From assembly GCA_963756715.1 (NCBI GenBank), contig CAVWOV010000049.1:1-64000 (forward strand): DNA of 64,000 nt, written 5' to 3'. The position numbers and the translations under genes were made by a program. Below the pieces are notes generated by a model. The model did not search any database and was not told the origin of the DNA. It saw only the letters and a program-made list of their open reading frames with translations. The DNA comes from VAZQ01 sp963756715 (GTDB lineage: Bacteria; Pseudomonadota; Alphaproteobacteria; Rhizobiales; Xanthobacteraceae). Below, piece by piece: positions 25,443 to 35,301 of the stretch (within the stretch, counting starts at the first letter, position 1; each line of letters starts with the position of its first letter).

Positions 25443-26378
25443 ATGTCCGATGTTTCCGTTCTTCCCGGCGCAGCGACCGTTGCACGGCTGTCCGCCGATG
25501 CGGCTGCCGCACGCCTATTGCTCGATGTGCTGGCGGAGAGCTTCGATCCCGAGGACGTCGTGGTATCCGCCTACGAGGACCGCGACGGGCGCTGGCCCCT
25601 CGCGCTCTATTTTCGTGAACCGCCCGATGAGGCGGCGGTCCGTTCCCTGGTCGCCCTGGCGGCCGGGACCGAGGCCGCAGATTCGCTCACGTTCGAATCG
25701 CTGGCGCCGACCGACTGGGTGCGGAAAAGCCTCGACGGCCTGCAGCCAGTCGAGGCCGGCCGATTTGTGGTGTATGGGTCGCACGACCGCGCCCGCATAC
25801 AATCCAACCGCATCGGTATCGAAATCGAGGCCGGGCTGGCTTTCGGCACCGGCCACCACGCCACCACCCGCGGTTGCCTCCTGGCGCTCGACCGGATCAT
25901 CAAAAAGCGGCCGCGCGGCCGGACACTCGATGTCGGCACCGGAACCGGCGTTCTCGCCATCGCGGCGATCAAATCATTGCGCCAGCCCGCGCTTGCAAGC
26001 GACGTCGACCTGCGCGCGGTGCGAACCGCCCGCGAAAATGCGCGTCTGAACCGGGCCGGTGCCCGGATCGAGATCGTGCATACCGCGGGCCTGCGCGACC
26101 GCCGGTTCCGGGCGCGCGCACCGTTCGCGATCGTGTTTGCCAATATCCTGCTCGCGCCGCTCAGGCAGCTCGCCGCACCCATCGCGCGCCTCGTCGCCCC
26201 AGGCGGATACATCGTGCTGTCAGGACTGCTGGAAACCCAGGCGCGCCCCGCGCTCGGCGCCTATCTGCCGCACGGCCTCGCGCTCGCGCGCCGCATTCCG
26301 CTCGATGGCTGGATCACGCTCGTGCTGGAGCGCAAGCCGACTAGGCGTGTGGCGGTCCGTCCTCGTGTGCGCGGGTGA
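25443..26378 (+). CDS. prmA: Ribosomal protein L11 methyltransferase
   Basis: PrmA trimethylates ribosomal protein L11 with SAM. The 311-residue protein contains SNRIGIEIEAGLAFGTGHHA followed by TTRGCLLAL (the PrmA signature), TLDVGTGTGVLAIAA for SAM binding, and FANILLAPLRQLA (the N-I-L active region). The N-terminal third is the L11-recognition part. The pairing of prmA with the downstream aminopeptidase P gene is, as I recall, common in this order. Its last 38 bp overlap a convergent small gene. Confidence 0.9.
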   Translation: MSDVSVLPGAATVARLSADAAAARLLLDVLAESFDPEDVVVSAYEDRDGRWPLALYFREPPDEAAVRSLVALAAGTEAADSLTFESLAPTDWVRKSLDGLQPVEAGRFVVYGSHDRARIQSNRIGIEIEAGLAFGTGHHATTRGCLLALDRIIKKRPRGRTLDVGTGTGVLAIAAIKSLRQPALASDVDLRAVRTARENARLNRAGARIEIVHTAGLRDRRFRARAPFAIVFANILLAPLRQLAAPIARLVAPGGYIVLSGLLETQARPALGAYLPHGLALARRIPLDGWITLVLERKPTRRVAVRPRVRG

Positions 26379-26573
26379 AGTCGGCCAGGATCCGCGTGCC
26401 TTGCGGCGCCAAGTGAGTATAGCGTGCCACCTCCTGGCGCGCATACGCCAACGCGATTCGACCAGGCGATCGTAGAAGCGCCGCAGCAGGCTCTTGCGTT
26501 CCGACTTGTTCTGCGCAGTCGCGTTGACTGCAGCCGGCGGCGTTGCTACGCCGCCATAGACGATGTCCGTCAT
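26341..26573 (-). pseudogene. Small conserved protein (about 77 aa), frameshifted
   Basis: From the ATG at 26573 (GGAGAGA upstream) the translation is MTDIVYGGVATPPAAVNATA, then SLLRRFYDRLVESR. Near 26455 one base is missing; the next frame continues AYARQEVARYTHLAPQGTR and ends at 26341. The corrected length is 77 residues. I recall small proteins beginning MTDIVYG and ending in a helical RQxEREIARH-like part in Bradyrhizobium, of unknown function. It overlaps the 3' end of prmA on the opposite strand. Confidence 0.6.
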
Positions 26574-26854
26574 CGGTGTCTCTCCAATACAAGTTGCAGG
26601 ACACCTCCTGGTCTTCCTCCAGACTCTTGCGCCGTATTTACGCTTGGCTGCGCCAGCCAAGGAGACGCCGCACTGCATGACTCCTCTGCGACACTCACAT
26701 GAAATTGTTGTTATCGCCCAGCGCCCTATGGCGACATTTTCGCTCGTTGCGCAAGCCGCTGGCGGAGCAATCTGTCGTGCGTAAGCAGCACGGACCGTCC
26801 CTGCCATGCGCGGGAAGCATTGCCGCCCTGCGGCGTGCCCCATAGATTGCCGTC

Positions 26855-28693
26855 ATGTTCGAAGCGCGCTTCCAGTCATTCGACGATGCAAGCGACCGTG
26901 CGGCGACCGGCGCGCGGGTCGCCGCGCTACGCACGGAACTTGCGCGCCGCGGATTGACCGGCCTGATCGTGCCACGCGCCGACCGGCAGCAGAACGAATA
27001 CGTTCCCGCCAGCGAGGAGCGCCTTGCCTGGCTGACCGGATTCACGGGGTCGGCCGGCGCGGCCATCGTCCTGATGGATCGCGCGGTGCTTTTCGTTGAC
27101 GGCCGCTACACGCTCCAGGTGCGCGACCAGGTCGATCCCACGCTGTTTTCGATTGCGCATCTGATCGAGACGCCACCCAGCCAATGGATCGAGCAAAATC
27201 TCTCTGCCGGGGAGCGTATCGGTTACGACCCCTGGCTGCACACCGTCGAGGGCGCCGAGAAGCTTGCCAAGGCATGCGCCGCGGCCGGCGCCACGCTGGT
27301 GGCAGTCGAGCCCGATCTGATCGACGCGGTCTGGTGCGACCGGCCGCCGCCGCCGCTCGGGCCGGTGATCTTGCATGATGCACGATTCGCCGGCGAGGAC
27401 GCGTCCGCCAAGCTTGGGCGCGTGCATACCGAGATCGCCAAACTCAAGGCCGATGCGCTTGTCGTCTCCGATCCGCATGCGGTGGCCTGGATCTTCAACA
27501 TCCGAGGCTCGGACGTCTCGCACACGCCGCTGCCGCTGTGCTTCGCCATCGTGCCGCGCGAGGGACGCCCATCGCTCTATGTCGACGGCCGCAAGCTCTC
27601 GAACGACGTTCGCCACCGCCTGGAAGAGTTTGCCGACGTGCGCGAGCCCGGCGATTTCGAGCGCGACCTCGCGGCATTGGGCAGCAACAAAAAGACCGTG
27701 CGGCTCGATCAGGCCACCGCCTCAGATGCGCTGGCGCGACTTATTACGCGACATGGCGGAACCGTCACCAAGGGCGCCGATCCGACTGCGCTGATGAAGG
27801 CGGTAAAGAACCCGGTGGAGATTGCCGGCGCGCACGCCGCGCAGGCGCGCGATGGCGCCGCCGTGACGCGCTTTCTCGCCTGGTTCGACCGTGAAGCGCC
27901 GCACGGCAAACTGACCGAGGTCGAGGCCGTCAAGGCACTGGAAAGCTTCCGCCGTGACACTGGCCTGCTCAAGGACGTGTCGTTTCCGACGATCTCCGGC
28001 GCCGGCCCCGATGGCGCCATCGTCCACTACCGCGTCACCGCCAAGACCGACCGGACGATCAGGCCCGGCGAACTCTTCCTCATCGATTCCGGCGCGCAGT
28101 ATGAGGACGGCACCACCGACATTACGCGCACCATCGCGGTCGGCGAGCCGAACGCGGAAATGCGCGACCGGTTCACCCGCGTGCTCAAGGGCCACATTGC
28201 GATCGCGCGTGCGGTGTTTCCCGACGGCACGAGCGGCGCGCAACTCGATTCGTTTGCCCGCCAGTTCCTGTGGGAAGCCGGCCTCGACTTCGATCACGGT
28301 ACCGGCCACGGCGTCGGCAGCTACCTGTCGGTGCACGAGGGCCCCGCGCGTATCTCCAAGCTCGGCACGACGCCACTCAAGCGCGGCATGATCCTGTCGA
28401 ACGAGCCGGGCTACTACAAGACCGGCGCCTACGGCATCCGCATCGAGAACCTGGTGCTGGTGGTCGAGGCTGCGCCGCCGGTCCCCGGCGCTGAGAAGAC
28501 GCTCAATGCGTTCGAGACCATTACGCTCGCGCCGATCGACCTTCGGCTGGTCGTGCCGCAAATGCTGACTGCCGAAGAGACCGCCTGGCTCGACCGCTAT
28601 CACGCCCGCGTCGCGGCGACTCTGGGGCCACTGGTCGATTCGGAGACGCGGACCTGGCTCGCCGCCGCGACCCGCCCGGTGGGGCGACCTTGA
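26855..28693 (+). CDS. pepP: Xaa-Pro aminopeptidase (aminopeptidase P, M24 family)
   Basis: The 612-residue enzyme has the long three-domain form of aminopeptidase P: two N-terminal creatinase-like domains and the C-terminal pita-bread catalytic domain. Metal ligands are visible as IDSGAQYEDGTTDITR (two Asp), GTGHGVGSYLSVHEGP (His), LSNEPGYY (Glu) and GIRIEN (Glu). It removes the first residue from peptides with proline in position 2, using two manganese ions in the cytoplasm. It follows prmA on the same strand but is 476 bp away, with the convergent small gene between. Confidence 0.9.
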   Translation: MFEARFQSFDDASDRAATGARVAALRTELARRGLTGLIVPRADRQQNEYVPASEERLAWLTGFTGSAGAAIVLMDRAVLFVDGRYTLQVRDQVDPTLFSIAHLIETPPSQWIEQNLSAGERIGYDPWLHTVEGAEKLAKACAAAGATLVAVEPDLIDAVWCDRPPPPLGPVILHDARFAGEDASAKLGRVHTEIAKLKADALVVSDPHAVAWIFNIRGSDVSHTPLPLCFAIVPREGRPSLYVDGRKLSNDVRHRLEEFADVREPGDFERDLAALGSNKKTVRLDQATASDALARLITRHGGTVTKGADPTALMKAVKNPVEIAGAHAAQARDGAAVTRFLAWFDREAPHGKLTEVEAVKALESFRRDTGLLKDVSFPTISGAGPDGAIVHYRVTAKTDRTIRPGELFLIDSGAQYEDGTTDITRTIAVGEPNAEMRDRFTRVLKGHIAIARAVFPDGTSGAQLDSFARQFLWEAGLDFDHGTGHGVGSYLSVHEGPARISKLGTTPLKRGMILSNEPGYYKTGAYGIRIENLVLVVEAAPPVPGAEKTLNAFETITLAPIDLRLVVPQMLTAEETAWLDRYHARVAATLGPLVDSETRTWLAAATRPVGRP

Positions 28694-28721
28694 ACCCTCG
28701 GAACACCCTTTGAACGCACCC

Positions 28722-29930
28722 ATGACCGACCCCACAGGCGGCGCAGCAATCCGCACGCCCTGGAACCTGATCGCAATCCTGATTGCGATGTCGGGCGTGG
28801 GCTCGATGTCGCTCAACATTTTGGTGCCGGCGATCCCGGGCCTCGTCGCCAAGTTCAACACCGATGCGGCGAGCGTCCAACTCACCATTTCGCTCTATCT
28901 CATGGGGCTCGCGGTCGCGCAGCTTGTGTTCGGACCGCTGTCCGACCGTTTCGGCCGGCGGCCGGTGGTGATCGCCGGGCTCGCGATCGCGACACTGGCG
29001 AGTACCGCGGCCATCTTCGCGATGACGATCGGCGGCCTCGTCGTCGCGCGCGTCGTGCAGTCGCTTGGCGCTTCGACCGGCCAGAGCATCAGCCGCGCGA
29101 TCATCCGCGATCTCTACGACCGCGAGCGCGCCGCCTCGATGATCGGGCTGGTCACTTCGGTCGTCGTGCTGATGCCGATGATGGCGCCGCTCATCGGCGG
29201 TATCCTCGATACGCTGTTCGGCTGGACGTCGATCTTCATCTTCGTCGCCGCCTTCACCGGCGCGGTGTTTCTGTGGGTCTTGATCGCACTGCCCGAGACC
29301 CGCAAGTTTTCCACGGTGCCGGGCGGCAACGGGCATTTTCTTTCGGACCTCAAGGCACTCACCGCAAACCGGCGTTTCTTCGGTTATGCGCTGTGCGCCG
29401 GCCTGGGCTCGGCACCGTTCTTCAGCTTCCTCGGCGGGGCGCCGCATGTCGCCGTCACCATGCTCGGACGCACGTCAGCCGAATACGGATTGTGGTTCTT
29501 TCTGCCGGCGTTCGGTTTCATGGCCGGAAACTTCACGGTGTCGCGGCTAAGCGGCCGCTTCAGCATCGACACGCTGATCTGGTGGGGCATCGCGGCCACC
29601 GTCGTCGGCTGCCTGATCACCATCTTTGTCTACCTCGCCTTCCCGGGCTGGGAGATGGCGACGATCTTCATCCCGCAGATCATCGTCGGCCTCGGCAATG
29701 GCCTTCTGCTGCCGACATCTATCGCCGGCGCGGTGAGCATCCGCCCGCAGGTCGCCGGCACGGCGTCGGGGATGACGGGTTTCATCCAGATGTCGATCGG
29801 AGCCGCCGCCGCGCAGATCTCCGGTCACATACTCGGCGGCGCGTCGAGTGGGATGCCGATGCTGCTGCTGATGCTGTTTTTCGGCATCGCAACTGGCGTC
29901 GCGGTTTTCATTTTCATTCGACGCATTTGA
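28722..29930 (+). CDS. Bcr/CflA-family multidrug efflux MFS transporter
   Basis: About 402 residues with twelve predicted membrane segments. The conserved loop FGPLSDRFGRRPVVIAGLAI (MFS motif A) and SQGQ-like QSLGASTGQSISRAIIRDLY are typical of the Bcr/CflA drug-resistance family, which exports antibiotics or sulfonamide-like compounds by proton antiport. The ATG at 28722 is preferred; a TTG at 28710 is possible. It follows pepP closely. Its last bases lie 6 bp before an EcfG-type promoter of the next gene. Confidence 0.85.
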   Translation: MTDPTGGAAIRTPWNLIAILIAMSGVGSMSLNILVPAIPGLVAKFNTDAASVQLTISLYLMGLAVAQLVFGPLSDRFGRRPVVIAGLAIATLASTAAIFAMTIGGLVVARVVQSLGASTGQSISRAIIRDLYDRERAASMIGLVTSVVVLMPMMAPLIGGILDTLFGWTSIFIFVAAFTGAVFLWVLIALPETRKFSTVPGGNGHFLSDLKALTANRRFFGYALCAGLGSAPFFSFLGGAPHVAVTMLGRTSAEYGLWFFLPAFGFMAGNFTVSRLSGRFSIDTLIWWGIAATVVGCLITIFVYLAFPGWEMATIFIPQIIVGLGNGLLLPTSIAGAVSIRPQVAGTASGMTGFIQMSIGAAAAQISGHILGGASSGMPMLLLMLFFGIATGVAVFIFIRRI

Positions 29931-29936
29931 GCGCGC

Positions 29937-29961
29937 GGAACTTTCGCGTGCGTCTGGCGTT
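29937..29961 (+). promoter_or_regulatory. Sigma-EcfG-type promoter
   Basis: GGAAC (29937-29941) and CGTT (29958-29961) are separated by 16 bp, matching the alphaproteobacterial general-stress consensus GGAAC-N16/17-CGTT. It lies 35 bp before the ATG of the DUF3309 gene. EcfG is released from NepR by phosphorylated PhyR under stress. Confidence 0.7.
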
Positions 29962-29996
29962 ATTCGGCCACAGTTCATCTGAACGAGGGCTACGCC

Positions 29997-30152
29997 ATGC
30001 TTACGACCATTCTGATCGTCGTGTTGATTCTTGCGCTGATCGGCGCGCTTCCGACCTGGGGCTACAGCCGCGGCTGGGGCTATGGGCCGGGCGGCGGTCT
30101 GGGCCTGATTCTCCTGATCGTCGTTGTCTTGGCGCTGACCGGACGTCTCTAG
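29997..30152 (+). CDS. DUF3309 small membrane protein (51 aa)
   Basis: MLTTILIVVLILALIGALPT is followed by WGYSRGWGYGPGGGLGLILL and a short end (GRL). Two hydrophobic segments separated by a Gly/Trp/Tyr-rich loop are the hallmark of DUF3309, a family of about 50 residues common in alphaproteobacteria, of unknown function and often stress-induced. The EcfG-type promoter directly upstream fits such control. The gene is too short for many gene finders. It is convergent with ligA. Confidence 0.85.
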   Translation: MLTTILIVVLILALIGALPTWGYSRGWGYGPGGGLGLILLIVVVLALTGRL

Positions 30153-30186
30153 CGACTACAATTTTTTGTAAATTCTGATTGCGGCG

Positions 30187-32361
30187 TCAGCGCTTTTCAC
30201 CAATGAGATCGAACCACTCATCTTCGGTGAGGACGCTGACGCCGAATTCTTTTGCCTTGCCGAGCTTAGACCCGGCGCCGGGACCAGCGACAACGTAATC
30301 TGTCTTCTTGGATACCGAACCGGCAGTCTTAGCTCCGAGGCGGTCGGCCATCGCCTTGGCTTCGTCGCGCGTCATCTTCTCCAGTGATCCGGTGAACACG
30401 ACAGTCTTGCCGGCAACCGGGGACCGCGCGGCAGGTTGCTCAGCATCGAGAATGGTCACCTGCGCGGTGAGGCGCTCGACGATGCCGCGGTTGTGCGCCT
30501 CGCCGAAATAGGCAGCGAGGCTCTCGATCACCGTCTCGCCGATCTGATCGAGGTTATCCATTTCGGCCCGCGCCTCGTCGTCGCCGTCAACGAGCTTCAG
30601 GCAGGCATCGTGGAACGCCTGCCACGAGCCGTAGCCGCGGGCGAGCGCGCGCGCCGTGGTTTCTCCGACGTGGCGCATGCCGAGTGCATAGATGAAACGT
30701 TCGAGCGAGATTTCCCGCCTTACCTGGATGGCGTTGAAGAGATTGCGAACGGACGTTTCGCCGAAGCCTTCGACGTCTTCGAGCTTGATCGTCGCGTTGC
30801 GGGCTTCGAGTGTGAAGATATCGCCGGGCTCCTTGATCCAGCCTTGCTCGAAGAACAGTTCGATCTGCTTTTCGCCCAGCCCCTCGATGTCGAACGCGCG
30901 GCGGGAAACGAACAGCTTGAGATGCTCGATCTTCTGATACGGACACGCGAACTCGCCGGTGCACCGGGCGCGCGCGCCTTCTTCACCGGTTGCGGTCGTT
31001 TCGCGCACCACTTCGGTGTGCAGCGGGCACGGGCACTTCTTCGGAAAATGATAGGGCTTGGCGCTCTTCGGCCGCTTGTCCATGACGACATCCAGGACCT
31101 GCGGAATGACGTCGCCGGCACGCTGGACGATGACGGTGTCGCCGATACGAATGTCGCGGCCTTCACGCAAGACTTCGCTGCTTGCCCCAATGCCCTGGAT
31201 GTAGTCCTCATTGTGCAGCGTCGCATTCTGCACGATCACACCGCCAACGCCGACCGGCTCGAGCTTGGCGACCGGGGTCAGCACGCCGGTCCGGCCGACC
31301 TGGATTTCAATATCACGCACCACCGTCGTTGCCTGCTCGGCCGGGAATTTGTGCGCAATCGCCCAGCGTGGCACGCGCGAGACGAAACCGAGCCGCTCCT
31401 GCCAATCGAGGCGATCGACCTTGTAGACGACGCCGTCGATGTCGTAGTCGAGGTGCGATCGCTGCGCTTCGATCTCACGGTGGAAGGCGAGCAGTTCTTC
31501 GACCGTGTGGCAGATTCTGGTGAGCGGATTTGTCTTGAAGCCGCAGGATTCGAACCACTTGATCATGCCGGATTGCGTGTCGGCCGGCATCTCACTCATC
31601 TCGCCCCAGGCATAGGCGAAGAAGCCGAGCGGGCGCGAGGCGGTGATAGCTCGGGTCCTTCTGGCGCAATGAGCCCGCGGCTGAATTCCGCGGATTGGCG
31701 AAGATGGTGTCGCCCGCCGCTTTCTGGCGTTCATTGAGTGCAAGGAACGCGGCCTTGGTCATGTAGATTTCGCCGCGCACCTCGCACACGGGCGGCACGT
31801 CCTTGCCCTTGAGCTTCTGCGGCACGTCCTTGATGCGTTCTGACGTTGGCGGTGACGTCCTCGCCCTCGAATCCGTCGCCGCGGGTGGCGGCGGTCACAA
31901 GCATCCCCTCCTCGTAGCGCAGCGACATCGACAACCCGTCGATCTTCGGCTCAGCGCTGAAGGTGATGTTTCTCGTCGTCGCTCAGCCTGAGAAATCGAC
32001 GGATACGGGCGACGAAATCGATGACGTCCTGCTCGCTGAACGCGTTGTCGAGCGAGAGCATCGGAACCGCGTGACGCACCTTGGCGAAGCGACCCGATGG
32101 CGCGGCACCAACTTTGAGCGAGAGGCTTTCGAGCGTGCGGAGTTCAGGGAATCGCGCTTCGATCGCCGCGTATCGCTGACGCAACGCGTCGTACTCGGCG
32201 TCCGAAACCTCAGGCGCGTCTTCTTGGTAATAACGCCGATCGTGTGCGGCGATCTCGCTTCCGAGACGCGCGTGCTCGGCCTTGGCCTGCTTCTCGGTCA
32301 GGTCCTCGACGGCGACTTGCGTAACGTCGCCGCTCTTCGCGGAGGCAGCGCGCCGCGCCAT
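30187..32361 (-). CDS. ligA: NAD+-dependent DNA ligase, three apparent frameshifts
   Basis: LigA seals nicks in replication and repair and is essential. The segments in order are the Ia/adenylation start (YYQEDAPEVSDAEYDALRQR), the catalytic lysine motif EPKIDG with DGLSMSLRYEEG, RGEIYMTKAAFLALNERQ, NPRNSAAGSLRQKDPS, DYDIDGVVYKVD, the zinc cysteines CPLHTEV...CTGEFACP, the HhH region, and a C-terminal BRCT domain (GKTVVFTGSLEKMTRDEAK). The frame shifts near 31972, 31836 and 31646, each as one extra base. Removing three bases gives 724 codons including the stop, a normal length. Because the gene is essential, sequence errors are far more likely than real inactivation. Confidence 0.9.
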
Positions 32362-32362
32362 C

Positions 32363-34033
32363 TCAGCTCGCCGCCTTGATCAGCCGCTCGGCCGCCGCCC
32401 GCGCCTCGGCGGTAATCTCGGCACCGGCCAGCATGCGGGCAATCTCCTCACGCCGGCGCTCGGCCGCGACTTCGACGACGCGGGTCGCGACGCGCTTGCC
32501 CTTATCCAGCGTGCTCTTGCTGATGAGATAGTGCCGGTCGGCGCGCGCCGCCACCTGCGGCGCATGGGTGACGGTGACGACTTGCGCGCGGCGCGACAAT
32601 CTCGCCAGACGCACGCCGATGGCATCCGCCACGGCGCCGCCGACGCCGGTGTCGATCTCGTCGAACACCAGCGTCGGCGCCGAGCCGCGGTCCGCCAGCA
32701 CCACCTTGAGAGCCAAAAGGAAACGCGCGAGCTCGCCGCCCGAGGCGACCTTCATGAGCGGGCCGGGCCGCGTGCCCGGATTGGTCTGCACCCAGAATTC
32801 GACGCGGTCGATGCCGTGCGGGCCGCCGGCATCCGGCTCGCTCACGATCTCGGTGGAAAATCTCGCGCGTTCAAGTTTGAGCGGCTTGAGTTCCGCATTG
32901 ACGGCCTTGTCGAGCTTTTCGGCGGCCTTGCGGCGCGCGCCGGACAGCGCGGCCGCCGCGTCCCGGTAACGTTGCTGGGCTTCGTCAGATTGCTTTTCCA
33001 GCGCCACGAGCCGCTCGGCGCCCGCATCGATCAGGCCGAGCTCCGCGGCATGACGCACCGCCAGTGCGTTGAGACCGTCGACCGGCACGGCGTATTTGCG
33101 CGCCGCCGCCCGCAGCGCAAACAACCGCTCCTCGATCCGCTCGAGCTCGCGCGGGTCGTGATCGGCCGACCGGAGCGCGCTTTCAAGATGACCGCTCGCC
33201 TCCTCGATTGCCGTCAGCGCCGCATCGAGCGCCTTCACGGCTGGCTCGATCAGCGCCGGCGCCTGCGCGGCACGGCGCGCGAGCCTGCGCAGCGTGGCCG
33301 ACAGCGCCGGGACCGGCGAGCCACCGCCCGACACCGCATCGTGGGCATCGCGCAGATCGCCCACCACCTTCTCGACCGCCATCATGGCGGCCCGCTTCCC
33401 GGCGAGCGCCGTTTCCTCGTCCGGCTCGGGACTAAGCGATTGCAATTCCTCGACGGCGTGACGCAGCCAATCGGCCTCGCGCCGCGCACGCTCGACCTCG
33501 GCGCGCAGCTTGGCCAATTCGGCTTCCGTCGCGCGCCGTTCGTCCCAGCGCCGCGAGACCTCCTGGGCGTCGGCTTCGAGCGCGCCATAAGCATCGAGCA
33601 GTGCGCGGTGGCTTGCCGCATCGACCAGCGCGCGCTCGTCGTGCTGGCCGTGGATTTCGACCAGCGCAGCACCGAGCGTCCGCAGCGCCTGCACGCTCAC
33701 CGGCTGATCGTTGACAAAAGCGCGGGTGCGGCCGTCGGCAAGCTGGACTCGGCGCAGGATCAATTCGTCCTCGGCTGGGATATCGTTCTGATCCATCAGT
33801 GCGCGCACCGCGTGCGCGGCCGGCAACTCGAAGGCTGCCGTGACCTGCCCCTGTTCGGCCCCCTGCCGCACCAGGGCGGCGTCCCCGCGCGCGCCGAGCG
33901 CAAGTGCGAAAGCATCGAGCAGGATCGACTTCCCCGCCCCGGTCTCCCCAGTGAGCACCGCGAGGCCGGATGCGAAATCGAGGTCGAGCCGATCAATCAA
34001 GACGATATCGCGGATCGAGAGCCGGGCCAGCAT
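32363..34033 (-). CDS. recN: DNA repair protein RecN
   Basis: The 556-residue SMC-like ATPase has Walker A GETGAGKS (about residues 29-36), long coiled-coil arms in the middle, the ABC signature region VASGGELARFLLALK, Walker B LVFDEIDTGVGG and the His switch TVTHAPQVAA. RecN acts early in double-strand break repair. The start at 34033 (MLARLSIRDIVLIDRLDLDF) is the family start. The gene ends 2 bp before the ligA start, so recN and ligA are co-transcribed. Confidence 0.92.
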   Translation of the reverse strand: MLARLSIRDIVLIDRLDLDFASGLAVLTGETGAGKSILLDAFALALGARGDAALVRQGAEQGQVTAAFELPAAHAVRALMDQNDIPAEDELILRRVQLADGRTRAFVNDQPVSVQALRTLGAALVEIHGQHDERALVDAASHRALLDAYGALEADAQEVSRRWDERRATEAELAKLRAEVERARREADWLRHAVEELQSLSPEPDEETALAGKRAAMMAVEKVVGDLRDAHDAVSGGGSPVPALSATLRRLARRAAQAPALIEPAVKALDAALTAIEEASGHLESALRSADHDPRELERIEERLFALRAAARKYAVPVDGLNALAVRHAAELGLIDAGAERLVALEKQSDEAQQRYRDAAAALSGARRKAAEKLDKAVNAELKPLKLERARFSTEIVSEPDAGGPHGIDRVEFWVQTNPGTRPGPLMKVASGGELARFLLALKVVLADRGSAPTLVFDEIDTGVGGAVADAIGVRLARLSRRAQVVTVTHAPQVAARADRHYLISKSTLDKGKRVATRVVEVAAERRREEIARMLAGAEITAEARAAAERLIKAAS

Positions 34034-34167
34034 GAAAGTTCTCAACTTGCGCGCCGGCAGCCCGGACCCATCCGGCCGCCCGTGCCGCGCAGATTCGCTA
34101 TCATCAGAGGCGCGCATGGCCGGCACAAGGCCGGCCATCAAGTTGTGCGTAAGTTCGCTGGGGCTGT

Positions 34168-35019
34168 CTAGCTGAGCTTGAACGCCCGGCTGATCCACGA
34201 GCCCTTGTTTTCCGACGGCTGCAAACCGCGCGACTGCACAAGCTCGTAGGCGTCCTTGTACCAGCGGCTGTCGGGGAAGTTGTGGCCCAGCACGGCCGCC
34301 GAGGTCTGCGCTTCGTCGATGATGCCAAGCGACAGATAGGCCTCCGTCAACCGCAACAGCGCCTCCTCGACATGGCGCGTCGTCTGATAGCGGGTTACCA
34401 CGATCTTGAAGCGATTGATCGCGCCCGTATAGTCGTGTTTGTCCATGTAGTAGCGCGCGACGTCCATCTCTTTGCCAGCAAGCTGATCGCGCGCAATCTC
34501 GATCTTGCGCTTGGCAGCAGCGGCGTACTCGCTGGTCGGATATTTGCGCGAAACCTCGTTGAGCGCTTCGACCGCCTTTTCGGCGCCGCCCTGATCACGC
34601 GAAATTTCCGCGATCTGGTCGAAATAGGACGATCCGATAAGGTATTGCGCGTAGGCGGCGTCCGGGCTTCCGGGATGGAGCGCAACATAACGCTTTGCGG
34701 CGCTGATCGAGTCTTCGTAGTTGCGTGCTTCGTAGTTCGCGTAGGCCGTCATAATCAGCGATTTGCGCGCCCACTCCGAATACGGATGCTGGCGATCGAC
34801 TTCCTCGAATTTTTTCGCCGCCTGCTTGGGGTCCTTCTTATTGTTGAGGATGAAAAGTCCCTCGTTATAGAGCTTGTCGGCCGGCTCGTCCGGAATGGCG
34901 ACGTCCTTGTTCCACAGGCTGCAGCCGCCCAGCGCGGCAACGACAAGCGAGAGTGCCGCAGCATGCGCCAGCGCGCGCCGAGACAACCCGATACGATTGC
35001 GCGTAAAGCCCAAGTTCAT
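34168..35019 (-). CDS. bamD: Outer membrane protein assembly factor BamD
   Basis: The 283-residue lipoprotein has a signal peptide ending in the lipobox LGGC and a mature TPR-rich part (YNEGLFILNNKKDPKQAAKK, HPYSEWARKS, KRYVALHPGSPDAAYAQYL, ARYYMDKHDYTGAINRFK). BamD with BamA forms the core machine that inserts beta-barrel proteins. Its place between lpxC and recN is the usual one in Rhizobiales. The C-terminal LQPSENKGSWISRAF follows the last TPR. Confidence 0.92.
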   Translation of the reverse strand: MNLGFTRNRIGLSRRALAHAAALSLVVAALGGCSLWNKDVAIPDEPADKLYNEGLFILNNKKDPKQAAKKFEEVDRQHPYSEWARKSLIMTAYANYEARNYEDSISAAKRYVALHPGSPDAAYAQYLIGSSYFDQIAEISRDQGGAEKAVEALNEVSRKYPTSEYAAAAKRKIEIARDQLAGKEMDVARYYMDKHDYTGAINRFKIVVTRYQTTRHVEEALLRLTEAYLSLGIIDEAQTSAAVLGHNFPDSRWYKDAYELVQSRGLQPSENKGSWISRAFKLS

Positions 35020-35301
35020 GGTTCGGAGACCCCGCCCCCTAGCGCGCGTCTGCCAAACGGTAACTGGTTCTGCGTCCGAACGCGCGCCAACTCAGTGAGC
35101 GAGCGCACCTCTCTGGCGGCCAAACCGGTGTCCACTCAGCCTGAAGCGCTTACGATACCTGGCCGGAAGCTTGATGTCCCCTACCGGCCAAACACCCCGA
35201 TAACCCATAGCTTAAGCGGAAAAATAGGCCGACATTCTGCCCGGAATATGGCAAGCGGAACCGCTTGTTAACCCTGTGAATCAGTCCCGACCCGCGCCGG
35301 A

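Noticed and set aside
35020..35301. Possible CtrA site in the bamD/lpxC gap (TTAACC near 35267)
   Set aside because: Only a half-site is present; no second TTAA lies at the 7-bp spacing expected for CtrA.
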